From Scilla litardierei (lineage: Eukaryota; Streptophyta; Magnoliopsida; Asparagales; Asparagaceae): DNA of 64,000 nucleotides. The notes below the pieces were generated by a model, which was not told where the DNA came from, did no database searches, and worked only from the letters and a program-made list of their open reading frames with translations. The DNA lies in NCBI GenBank assembly GCA_030789695.1, contig CM061141.1, positions 197,109,689-197,173,688 on the forward strand, read 5' to 3'. Every line of letters begins with the position of its first letter. The stretch's first letter is position 1. This document shows positions 56,006-64,000 of the stretch, in pieces. The position numbers and the translations under genes are program-made.

Positions 56006-56017
56006 TGGTATCAGAGC
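56006..56017 (+). promoter_or_regulatory. Primer binding site of element F (initiator tRNA-Met type)
   Basis: TGGTATCAGAGC two bases after the LTR end. Confidence 0.9.
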
Positions 56018-56029
56018 AAGGTCAAAACG

Positions 56030-56526
56030 ATGTCATCAACAAACATCTACAACAACCATACTCCTCCAATCTTTGACGGCAATTTTTATTCCCAATGGAG
56101 AAGGAGAATGGAGATCTTCTTGGAAGCACAAGATCTAAGCTACTCAAGATCTCTCGGTGAACGATATGAGATTCCAACCACTCCCCAAAATCAATGGAAT
56201 CCTGATCAAGAAGAAGCCTACTTCAGAAACATAAAGGTAATGCATTTACTCTATACTGGTTTAACTAATGAAATGTTAGATATTGTAGAAAGGGCTGAAA
56301 CCGCACACCAAATCCTTAACTTATTGGATGAGAGATTCGGATCAACGTCAAAAGAAATTCAAACACCCATAGAGACAATCAAATCCAACGATGAAAAGTG
56401 TGAAAAGATTGTTGAAGATAAATGGACTTTTGACACCATCAACACCAACGAAGAAGAGGAAGAGCAATCCAAAAATCATATGTGCATGATGGCTTGTCAA
56501 GACAATCAGGAAAAGGTATGTGAATC
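56030..56526 (+). pseudogene. gag: Gag of element F, 3'-truncated by element G
   Basis: From ATG 56030 the protein begins MSSTNIYNNHTPPIFDGNFY, then SQWRRRMEIFLEAQD and VMHLLYTGLTNEMLDIVERA, the N-terminal Copia Gag domain of the type seen in Sirevirus/Tork-like elements. The acidic segment TNEEEEEQSKNHMCMMACQD follows. The frame is open to 56526, where element G begins, so zinc knuckle and pol are outside the window. The apparent start at 55982 lies in the LTR, and the apparent end at 56602 lies in G. Confidence 0.8.
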
Positions 56527-57135
56527 TGTAGGATCCTGCCAAAACAGAGTTAGGATCGATAATATGAAGTTTAGACTTACGCTTGCGTACGCTGCACGGT
56601 AGTCTACCAACTTCGCCTTCGGATTCGCCACGACGGATCGAGTCTACTCACGAACGGAGTAAGGCTACTAAATCCACAATCTAAATCTCTATTTTAGATT
56701 AAGAACTTGGATGGAGGGAGAGGAAATATTTCTGCAGAGCTTCGCTATGAAGAAGATGCATGCATGAATTTCATGCAAAAAGTGTAAGGAAAATGGCTAC
56801 CCTTGGGTCTTATTTATAGCCCCCAAGGTAGTTATTTTAGGGTAAGTTGTTCCTTTGGAACAACTTAATTAAGGTGTACCATGATGCATGGCACATTATA
56901 AGCTTAAGTTGTACCATATGCATGGTACAACATAAGCTTAAGATATTCCCCCTTTATTAGCCATATGTCGCATGCATTTATGCATATATATAATGCGACT
57001 TTCCCACTCATACAGAGATCCTCTCCGTAAGGGAACAGATTCCCTTTGCACACGACTTCGTGTGTGCGACGTTCGAGGTCCGTATTCCCTCGTACATCCC
57101 CCACAAGGGTGTACAAACGTCTTCCATATCCAACA
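56527..57135 (-). mobile_element. Element G 3' LTR (609 bp)
   Basis: Plus-strand ends TGTAGGATCC and ATATCCAACA. A TATA-like box (minus strand CTATAAATA) lies at 56811-56819. Confidence 0.88.
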
Positions 57136-57150
57136 TCTCCCACTCACACT
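57136..57150 (-). promoter_or_regulatory. Polypurine tract of element G
   Basis: The minus strand reads GTGTGAGTGGGAGA directly before the LTR start TGTTGGATATGG. Confidence 0.8.
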
Positions 57151-58192
57151 TGAGGGGATTGTAAGAGAACGTCTTTCCCTTAGTTCTTTCATCTATCATA
57201 CCGAGAAATAGACCGTGCGACCGTCATGCACGTAGAGTCTGTTGTTGTGCACTTGTTAGAGATACACACCGACCTCGAAGGTGCAAAGTTGAGTAGTTCA
57301 ACGCATGCTTTACCCTAGATTATTTCTTCACATTTCTTGTACTTTATATTCAACAATTGAATCCCATCTGGATTACAATTGGCTGGCCAGCTTTGAATCA
57401 TTAAAGTCCAAATGCGAATATGAAATCAATCTTCCTCTTCTTGCGAACCTTCTGATCTTGACTTGATTCGCTTTTCTAACGTGCCCCGCCGAGCCGAATT
57501 ACCATAGCCCATTAGTAACACGCTAAGATAGCGATCATCTCGTCAAATCTAAAGGAACCAATTGAGTCCTTGAGGGTAAGAGTTAAGACCCGTATGGCCT
57601 TTGAGTCTCACATAATAGCAAACACTATTGCTACTAACTCAGTGGTCGAAATGCATACGTGGTATGAACACGTATTACAACATCACTCATTTCCCATGGA
57701 GAGTATGTCTTAATGATGTTGTACGGATGAAAAGATCAGACACCACAGTGCCTATCTTTTTGAGTCCCCTTACTACTCGTGAAATATTCACGGACTCTCA
57801 TCCTGCATAAGACAGATAGGATTTAAAAAATCCTACGAGATCTCTTTCAAATATCCTTGTGATACAGATCTCAGATCTTTTGTAAGCATCCATATGATGC
57901 AGATCTTTCATTCGACTATCTTGTTTAAGTCATGACTCTAAATCATTCGTCTAATGATTTTGACTTTAAACTAGTCTCATCTCTATCTTATCCATCTGAT
58001 AAGATAAGGCGGTTGCTCATGTGAGAGAGCCAACCTTAATCTGTCCGACATACACACAATTCAGCTGAGATTTCAAAAATGTACACAAACATTTCTTAAG
58101 AAATTCATATGCAATGTTTGAAAAAGAACTTGTTCTTTTATTAAATTTGATCTTTCTCAGACATGGGAATATATATTGGTACAACTCAGCTC
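57151..58192 (-). other. Element G 3' non-coding region
   Basis: About 1 kb between the RNase H remnant and the 3' LTR. I see no gene or repeat here. Confidence 0.6.
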
Positions 58193-58805
58193 TTACGCAA
58201 TCCTTGGGATGATAAGTGTTTTATAAAACACATTTCTGGGGATCGCTTTCGTATGCTGATCCTCTATCATCTCATGCGTAGATATGTACCTTATGTCTAC
58301 CTTCTTGGTTTTATCATACTTTTGCAAATCTGCAGTTCCTTTAAGATACTGCATTATCCTCTTAACCGCTTTCCAGTGTTCTTGCCCTAGGTTGGATTGG
58401 TAACAGCTTACCATTTCCAACTGCAAAACAGATGTCCGGTCGCGTACACACCATAGCGTACATAAGACTATCAACTGCACTGGAATATGGAACTTTTTCC
58501 ATAATTTCTTTTTCCTTTTGGTTCTTTGGACACGATTCCAGATATAAATTATCGCATATGCTTATATGAATATCAATGGACTTGCAGTCCTGCATATTAA
58601 ATCGTTCTAGAACCTTCTTTATATAAGTCTCCTGTGAAAGAGAAAGATGTTTCTTCGAACGATTCCTTGAAACCTTAACTTCAAGGATATATGCGGCTTT
58701 TCCTATGCCTTTCATCTCAAATACTGATGAAAGCCAAGCCTTGATACTCATCACAAAGCCCTTGTCATTTCTGGCTATTAAAATGTCATATATATATAGA
58801 GACAT
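58193..58805 (-). pseudogene. C-terminal RT and deleted RNase H of element G
   Basis: The minus strand gives LYIYDILIARNDKGF, where Copia RT has a YVDD site: the first Asp is replaced by Tyr, so the RT is catalytically dead. LSLSQETYIKKVLERFNMQ and YSSAVDSLMYAMVCTRPDI are standard Copia RT-RNase H linker sequence. A frameshift leads to AVKRIMQYLKGTADLQKY, which jumps directly to KKVDIRYISTHEMIEDQHTK, so the RNase H core is deleted. Confidence 0.85.
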
Positions 58806-58921
58806 GATAATATACTTGCTTTTAATCCTCTTGATATATACTCAGTTATCTTCATCAAGCATGGAAAAAACCATTTGATAAGACAACTTCTTGAAATTGT
58901 ATATACTATTGCCTCGAGGAT

Positions 58922-59459
58922 TTACTTAAGACCATATATGGATTTACGAAGTTCACAAACCTTATGTTTGTTTCCTTCTTTTACAAACCTTGTTGGTTGT
59001 TCCATATAGATCTCCTCGTCCAATTCTCCATTGAGAAAGGCAGTCTTTACATCCATCTGATGTAATTCGAGGTATAAGCAAGCTACCATTGCCAAAAAAA
59101 TGCGAATCAAGGTAAAATGCACAACAGGTGAGACGGTCTCTTCGTAGTCTATCCCTTCCTGTTGCGTAAAACCTTTCGCGACAAGGCGAGCTTTATATCT
59201 GTCAAATAGAGCCATCAGCCTTATGCTTGATTTTGAGAACCCATTTGTTCCCAATTGCTCTATGTCCTCTGGGTAAGTTAACTAAGTCCCAGATTTGGTT
59301 AACTTTCATGGATTTCAATTCCTCCTTCATCGCTTTCATCCATTTGTCTTTCGCAGGGCATGATGCGGCATATTTGAGATTCTTCAAGTCCTTGTTGACT
59401 TGAATTAAGATCAATTCTAATATCACTCCCACTTGAAATGTTGTTAGAATTGCTCCCAC
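58922..59459 (-). pseudogene. N-terminal RT of element G
   Basis: Two overlapping frames give KWMKAMKEELKSMKVNQIWD, RAIGNKWVLKIKHKADGS, then YKARLVAKGFTQQEGIDYEE, HQMDVKTAFLNGELDEEIYM and SIYGLK, the conserved start of Copia RT. A frameshift lies at about 59205-59250. Confidence 0.88.
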
Positions 59460-59938
59460 TATGGAATAGGATAATCGTCATTCGTATAATCCATTGGTGA
59501 AGGTTGAAAAAGAATTTTCATTTTCACCAAGAATTTCTCCCACTCGAATGAGGTAATCCTTTTTGATCATAAATCTCAAAATAAAGATAAGTCTGGACTT
59601 ATCTCGCCCTGTCTTGGAAACTCGTTTTCCAAGAAAGTGACATCCCTCGACTCAAACTCAATTAGCCCACCATTGTCTTCCTGACTAACAAAAATATAAC
59701 CTTTGGAGTTTTCTGCGTATCGTATAAAGATACGTTTCCTTCCCCTTGGCCCAAGTTTGCCATACTTATGGGAGGAAATATGTGCGATGAATGCACAAAC
59801 TCAAGGTAAAAATGTTTAAGTCAGGAGACCTTTGGTTCCACAACTCATAAGGAGTGGAGCTAACTGATTTCGAGGGTACGCGGTTTTAAAATGAAAACGG
59901 TTGTCAATAATGCATCACCCCAAAAGGTGATTGGCAAG
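59460..59938 (-). other. Degenerate integrase/RT linker of element G
   Basis: About 480 bp where the integrase C-terminus is expected. Frames are broken and I cannot assign conserved residues with confidence. Confidence 0.5.
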
Positions 59939-60890
59939 TTAGCTTGCGCCATCATTGAACGGACCATTTTTCATTAAAGTCATATACCTCCTTTCTGCAA
60001 CACCAATTTGTTGAGGAGTATAAGGCATAGTTACCTGATGTACTATGCCTTTTTCATCACAAAGTTCCTTTAAACTTGTTGATTGATATTCACCGCCCCT
60101 ATCGGTTCGCACGACCTTAATCTTGCGATCTAATTGATTCTCCACTAAACTCATATAGTTTTTAAAGCAGGTTTAGTGCTTTCACTTTTGTGGGATATCA
60201 AATAGATATGACCGAATCGGGTGAATTCATCAATTAAAAGTGATGAAATAGGACTTCCCGCGTCTTGTCTTGACATTCATCGGACAACATATGTCCGAAT
60301 GGATAAGCTGTAATGGAACCTTGGCCCTTGTGCCGGTTCCAAAACGGCTTGCGACAAGATTTCCCCACAAGGCAATGTTCGCAGGTCGACTTTTCAACCT
60401 TTGAAACATTTGATAGAAGGCCACGTTTGGCAAATCTATCCATACGCGTTGGTCCAATATGACCAAGCCTTGTGTGCCAACAAATTATATTAGACTCATT
60501 AGTCAAAGAATTTGTCACAAGGAAATTTTTATTACATGAGGAATCATATATTGTACTTATTACAATAAATCCTTTGAAATACATAACCCAGAACCAATAA
60601 AAAGAATTATTACAAAATAGGTCCATTTTACAATCATGAAGGAACCAACTATTACAAAGACCCATTGAATTGACCACAGTTTTAATATTCCTTTGAATAT
60701 ATGGAATGAAGAGAACATCATGTATTAGGAGAGTGAGGCCGTTGTCCAAGACAAGCTTGCGAGTCCCAACGCCTTTCACTTCAACACGTGTGTTGTTTCC
60801 TACATTGATCCACTTCATTCCTTGGGTATCCGGTGATACTCCACGAAGGACCGTCTGTCCTTTGCTATGTGGTCGGTGGCACCTGAATCA
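59939..60890 (-). pseudogene. Protease remnant, GAG-pre-integrase and integrase of element G
   Basis: Several minus-strand frames. 60234-60818 starts beyond the protease active site, with WINVGNNTRVEVKGVGTRKL, and contains the pre-integrase zinc finger WHTRLGHIGPTRMDRFAKRG and CEHCLVGKSCRKPF. After a frameshift, LQLIHSDICCPMNVKTRRGK carries the first integrase Asp. At 59939-60154, VVRTDRGGEYQSTSLKELC and YTPQQIGVAERR hold the second Asp and the Glu. No DTG/DSG protease site is visible between gag and this frame. Confidence 0.82.
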
Positions 60891-61814
60891 ATTATCCAAA
60901 AATGGATTAGATTCCACAAGAAATAGTGGACTAGAAACACATATGTAACTAGTATTACAAGTTACCTCGTCACTTCCACTCGTACACGAACGAGCATAGT
61001 GACCGAGCTTGTTGCACTTGAAGCACTTGATCCTTTTCAAGTCTTTCTTCTTGTGCCATTTCTTGTGCCCACCCTTATGTTTGGGTTCCTTGGTAGACTC
61101 AGGTTGCTTATTACGTTCATTAGAAGACTTCGAACGATCTTTACGTTTCTTTCCTCCGTGTGAGGAACTAGCAACCATGTGCACTTCTGCACCTGGCTTG
61201 GCAGCCGCAAGCCGCTCTTCCTCTAATTCGAGGTGCTTGGAAACATCATTGAAGGTCTTGATGCTCTCATTATGAGTGAGATGCATCTTCATCTGATCCC
61301 ACCCATTTGGTAGGGAACGTATGACTGCTTGGATTTGTTGCTCATCCGTGAGCACATGACCTGCGTCCTTTAACTCTGATATAAGGTTCGCCATATGTCG
61401 CAGATGTTTCCCCATGGAATGATCTGGACGTTTCTTATATGTATCGAACTTTATATTTAAGGCGCGAAGTTTGGACACCGATGTGCCACCGAACTTCTCC
61501 TCTAGCTTGGACCATATGTCCATGGCTAGGTCATGTTCTCGGAAGATGCGCATTATGTCATCAGCCATACTGCTTAATAACGTAATGCGCGCTATCTTAT
61601 TCTTCCGAGACCAAGCATCAAAAGCTTCCTTGTCTCTTCGGTGTTGGGCCGTAGTGCCCAACTCGGGTTCAATCATTACGTTCTTTAGAGTTTCGAGCAC
61701 TTCTTGCTCCTCTAAAACGTATTGTATCTTAATGGACCAAAGTTTGTAATTATCGCCGTTGAGTTTTTCACCTTTGTTTAACTCAGCGACGATATTCTTT
61801 GAAGCGGAAGACAT
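60888..61814 (-). CDS. gag: Gag of element G (Copia type)
   Basis: Starting at MSSASKNIVAELNKGEKLNG (61814; the longer ORF to 61862 adds upstream residues without support), the protein shows the Copia Gag fold: NGDNYKLWSIKIQYVLEEQE, a UBN2-like helical region with DIWSKLEEKFGGTSVSKLRA and VIRSLPNGWDQMKMHL. A highly basic segment (KKRKDRSKSSNERNKQ, KHKGGHKKWHKKKDLKR) is followed by a CCHC knuckle, CFKCNKLGHYARSC. About 308 aa, intact, while the pol genes downstream are broken. It may still supply Gag in trans. Confidence 0.8.
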   Translation of the reverse strand: MSSASKNIVAELNKGEKLNGDNYKLWSIKIQYVLEEQEVLETLKNVMIEPELGTTAQHRRDKEAFDAWSRKNKIARITLLSSMADDIMRIFREHDLAMDIWSKLEEKFGGTSVSKLRALNIKFDTYKKRPDHSMGKHLRHMANLISELKDAGHVLTDEQQIQAVIRSLPNGWDQMKMHLTHNESIKTFNDVSKHLELEEERLAAAKPGAEVHMVASSSHGGKKRKDRSKSSNERNKQPESTKEPKHKGGHKKWHKKKDLKRIKCFKCNKLGHYARSCTSGSDEVTCNTSYICVSSPLFLVESNPFLDN

Positions 61815-61964
61815 TTTACTTTTAAAATGCTGCAAAAGACACAAAACCGAAGGTTCGATCAAAACATTGCATAGAAATTCTTAAAATATAACTCCCACTT
61901 GAAATGATAATAGAATATCCCATTTGGATAGTTCTAAAATTCAAAAATCCACTTGGAATTATAT

Positions 61965-62275
61965 TATATTTGATAAGTTACTTTCGAAGAATATTGAAGA
62001 TGTTGTTCTAGAATCGAAAAGGTCTCTGTGATTCCAATCACCATCTAGAACAACCTTTCAATATTCCCCCATCACTTATCAAACAATAGTACTTTTATAG
62101 TACTAGCAGCGGAAAACGAGTATTTGATAAGTTACTTTCGAAAAATATTGAAGATGTTTATTCTAGAATCGGAAAGGTCACTATGTTTCCAATCACCATC
62201 TAGAGTAACTTTCAATATTTCTCCCTCACTTTATCAAATGTTAGTACTCTTATAGTACTTTGCAGCGGAAAAGCG
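61965..62275 (-). repeat. Tandem ~155 bp duplication in element G leader
   Basis: Two diverged copies (about 61965-62115 and 62121-62275), each with TTGATAAGTTACTTTCGA, CCAATCACCATCTAGA and AGCAGCGGAAAA-type ends. The GCAGCGGAAAA motif also occurs in family A and B LTRs. Confidence 0.75.
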
Positions 62276-62314
62276 TTTTTGAAAACGTATTTTTCAAAAC
62301 GAATTTAAAATACA

Positions 62315-62560
62315 TTGGCTAATCTCCGTAGAGTAGAGCACAACGTCATAAGTTCATTGGCTAATTTCCGACATGAAGTAGAGCACAATGACATGGCTAA
62401 TCTCGCATGAAGTAGAGCATTACGGCTAATCTTCAAGGAGTAGAGCACAATTACATAAGTACATTGGCTAATCTCCGAAGAGTAGAGCACAATGACTTGG
62501 CTAATCTCGCATGAAGTAGAGCATTACGGCTAATCTTCAAGGAGTAGAGCCCAATGAAAA
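62315..62560 (-). repeat. Short tandem repeats (GGCTAATCT...GTAGAGCA) in element G leader
   Basis: About seven imperfect units of 25-45 bp, each with TTGGCTAAT or CGGCTAATC followed by AGTAGAGCA. The small ORFs across it repeat the same peptide pattern and are not genes. Confidence 0.75.
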
Positions 62561-62764
62561 ACTTCATTAAAACGTTAGTCCCGTATGAACTAGTCGGCAC
62601 TGTGGTTAGCCCCGTATGGGCTAATCGACACATTCGAGTTTGACCAATGCCTTTTGTCACCCCGTATGGGTCAGTTGACAAATTTGCAGTCGACCCAGAC
62701 CTTCTGCCAGATTGGTCGACCAAAAACACAAAATTGGTCGACCAATTTTTCGGACTGCATCTTC

Positions 62765-63060
62765 TTCCCGGCCAGGGCCTCTGCCCTGGCCGGGGCTTGG
62801 CCAAGGGCCGACCAGGGCCTCTGCCCTGGCCGGCCAGGGGCCCTGGCCCCTTCGGCCAGGGCTGGCCGGCCGGGCCCTGGCCTCTGCCAGGGCCGGCCGG
62901 GCCCTGGCAGTGGCCAGGGCGCTGCCCTGGCCTCTGCCAGGGCGGCCTGGCCCCTGGCCGGGGCCAGGGCCCCTGCCCTGGCCTCGGCCAGGCCCTGGTC
63001 TGAGGCCAGGGCGTTGCCCTGGCCTCTGCCAGGGTGGCCAGGCCATGGCCCTTTAGCCAT
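62765..63060 (-). repeat. GC-rich GGCCAGGGC block in element G leader
   Basis: About 300 bp of alternating GGCCAGGGC and GCCCTGGCC, very GC-rich, inside an A/T-rich element and about 500 nt after the primer site. Both strands and all frames are open (ORFs of 114-254 aa), which reflects composition. The array can fold into many alternative hairpins. Confidence 0.85.
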
Positions 63061-63555
63061 GGCCGGTCTCCCCCCTTTGATGGGGTGGCCGCATGCACTC
63101 CACCCCCTTGATGGGGTGGTCGCCGGTGGTTATTGGCCGTAGCCAACCGCCTCCGCAAGTGGAAGGGGGGTGCATGGCCTTCATAGCCCATTTGGCCATG
63201 GTGCACATGCACCAAATTTCCTCTTACCCGATGGAAATAACTTCCATCATCTTCCTCGATGAAGCACCCGTTCGTCGATGAAGCACCTGTTCGTCGAGAA
63301 ATTAGTTATTTCCTAATGGCCGTGTGCCAAAAATGAATAACGTACTACGTGAACGGTCGGTTCTTCTCGTCACGGAGAGTTCCTACCATATCCGTAATAA
63401 TAGGAGACCCTAACGTGAAAAGAACAACCGCTGCGTTCTCTCCATCACGAAGTGTTCCTACTATATCCGTAATAGTAGGAGACCCATTCGCGAAAAAGAC
63501 AACGACTCGTTCGTAGTTTCGACGGGGCGGTGGATTGACCGGGGCGAACCCATAT

Positions 63556-63568
63556 GGCTCTGATACCA
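63556..63568 (-). promoter_or_regulatory. Primer binding site of element G (initiator tRNA-Met type)
   Basis: The minus strand reads TGGTATCAGAGCC one base inside the 5' LTR. Confidence 0.9.
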
Positions 63569-63569
63569 A

Positions 63570-64000
63570 TGTAGGATCCTGCCAAAACAGAGTTAGGATC
63601 GATAATATGAAGTTTAGACTTACGCTTGTGTACGCTGCACGGTAGTCTACGAATTTCGCCTTCGGATTCGCCACGACGGATCGAGTCTACTCACGAACGG
63701 AGTAAGGCTACTAAATCCACAATCTAAATCTCTATTTTAGATTAAGAACTTGGATGGAGGGAGAGGAAATATTTCTGCAGAGCTTCGCTATGAAGAAGAT
63801 GCATGCATGAATTTCATGCAAAAAGTGTAAGGAAAATGGCTACCCTTGGGTCTTATTTATAGCCCCCAAGGTAGTTATTTTAGGGTAAGTTGTTCCTTTG
63901 GAACAACTTAATTAAGGTGTACCATGATGCATGGCACATTATAAGCTTAAGTTGTACCATATGCATGGTACAACATAAGCTTAAGATATTCCCCTTTATT
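63570..64000 (-). mobile_element. Element G 5' LTR, cut by window edge
   Basis: 431 bp matching the 3' LTR 56527-56957 with only a few differences (e.g. near 63629 and 63652). The remaining ~180 bp and the target duplication lie outside the window. Confidence 0.88.

Larger units (their letters stand above)
56527..64000 (-). mobile_element. Element G: degenerate Copia retrotransposon, right end cut by window
   Basis: The left (3') LTR 56527-57135 and the right (5') LTR from 63570 are nearly identical where both are visible. Primer site and tract place transcription on the minus strand. The interior carries gag, an integrase remnant, RT and an RNase H remnant in several broken frames. The left duplication would be gaatc (56522-56526); its partner is outside the window. 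G interrupts the gag of F. Confidence 0.88.

Noticed and set aside
62451..63215. ORFs of 114-254 aa on both strands over the GC-rich block of G
   Set aside because: Proteins are Gly/Pro/Ala repeats open in all frames, explained by the GGCCAGGGC repeat composition.
1..64000. Host protein-coding genes, tRNA or rRNA genes
   Set aside because: All recognisable coding sequence is of retrotransposon type; no tRNA-like cloverleaf or rRNA segment was noticed by eye, though a tRNAscan or BLAST search was not possible.

Overview
This is plant nuclear DNA, almost certainly from an angiosperm with a repeat-rich genome. The whole 64 kb can be read as retrotransposons nested in one another; I see no convincing host gene, tRNA, rRNA or CRISPR array. 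Plant origin is shown by Copia and Tekay-type Gypsy proteins, plant LINE reverse transcriptases with a C-terminal zf-RVT finger, initiator-Met primer sites (TGGTATCAGAGC) and kilobase LTRs. The species cannot be named from this sequence.

Layout, oldest layer first. Two decayed LINEs lie tail to tail and meet near 19.61 kb. LINE1 (+) occupies 1-304 and 18780-19603. LINE2 (-) occupies 19610-20972 and 51047-52647. LINE1 is split by element A1 (305-18779, TSD gatag), a rearranged palindromic copy of a non-coding LARD family. A1's left LTR is itself split by element B (1058-9828, TSD ggtac), a TR-GAG-like element with 2.4 kb LTRs and only a Copia gag gene. LINE2 is split by Gypsy element C (20973-51041, TSD caatc), a Tekay chromovirus with gag, protease, RT/RNase H, integrase and chromodomain-like tail. 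C is interrupted twice. Element D (27417-36041, TSD tggag), a non-autonomous Gypsy with two 3249 bp LTRs, sits in the integrase gene. Element A2 (36977-48498, TSD gatgt), an intact-ended copy of the A LARD, sits at the junction of C's polypurine tract and 3' LTR. A2 in turn holds a 4.0 kb solo LTR, E (39795-43808, TSD ttcac). Right of LINE2 come a truncated LTR (F', 52648-54330), the 5' end of a Copia element F (LTR, primer site, gag start) and Copia element G on the minus strand (56527 to beyond the window).

How the pieces relate. A and B share primer site, tract, LTR segments and leader blocks. A keeps a 20-codon relic of a Copia pol C-terminus, so both look like non-autonomous Copia derivatives. 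C and D share a tRNA-Ile-like primer site and the sequence before the polypurine tract, so D looks like a parasite of C-type elements. C, when intact, probably spliced two short introns to make a full Gag-Pol.

The most striking non-protein signals are: an array of A/T hairpins with covarying stems in the A and B leaders; a ~140 nt leader block shared by A, B and the Gypsy-type D; an array of TAGTCGGTC/GACCGACTA hairpin modules shared by the Gypsy C LTR and the unrelated-looking F' LTR; and a doubled tract/LTR-start module showing that family A shortened its LTR by about 1.1 kb.
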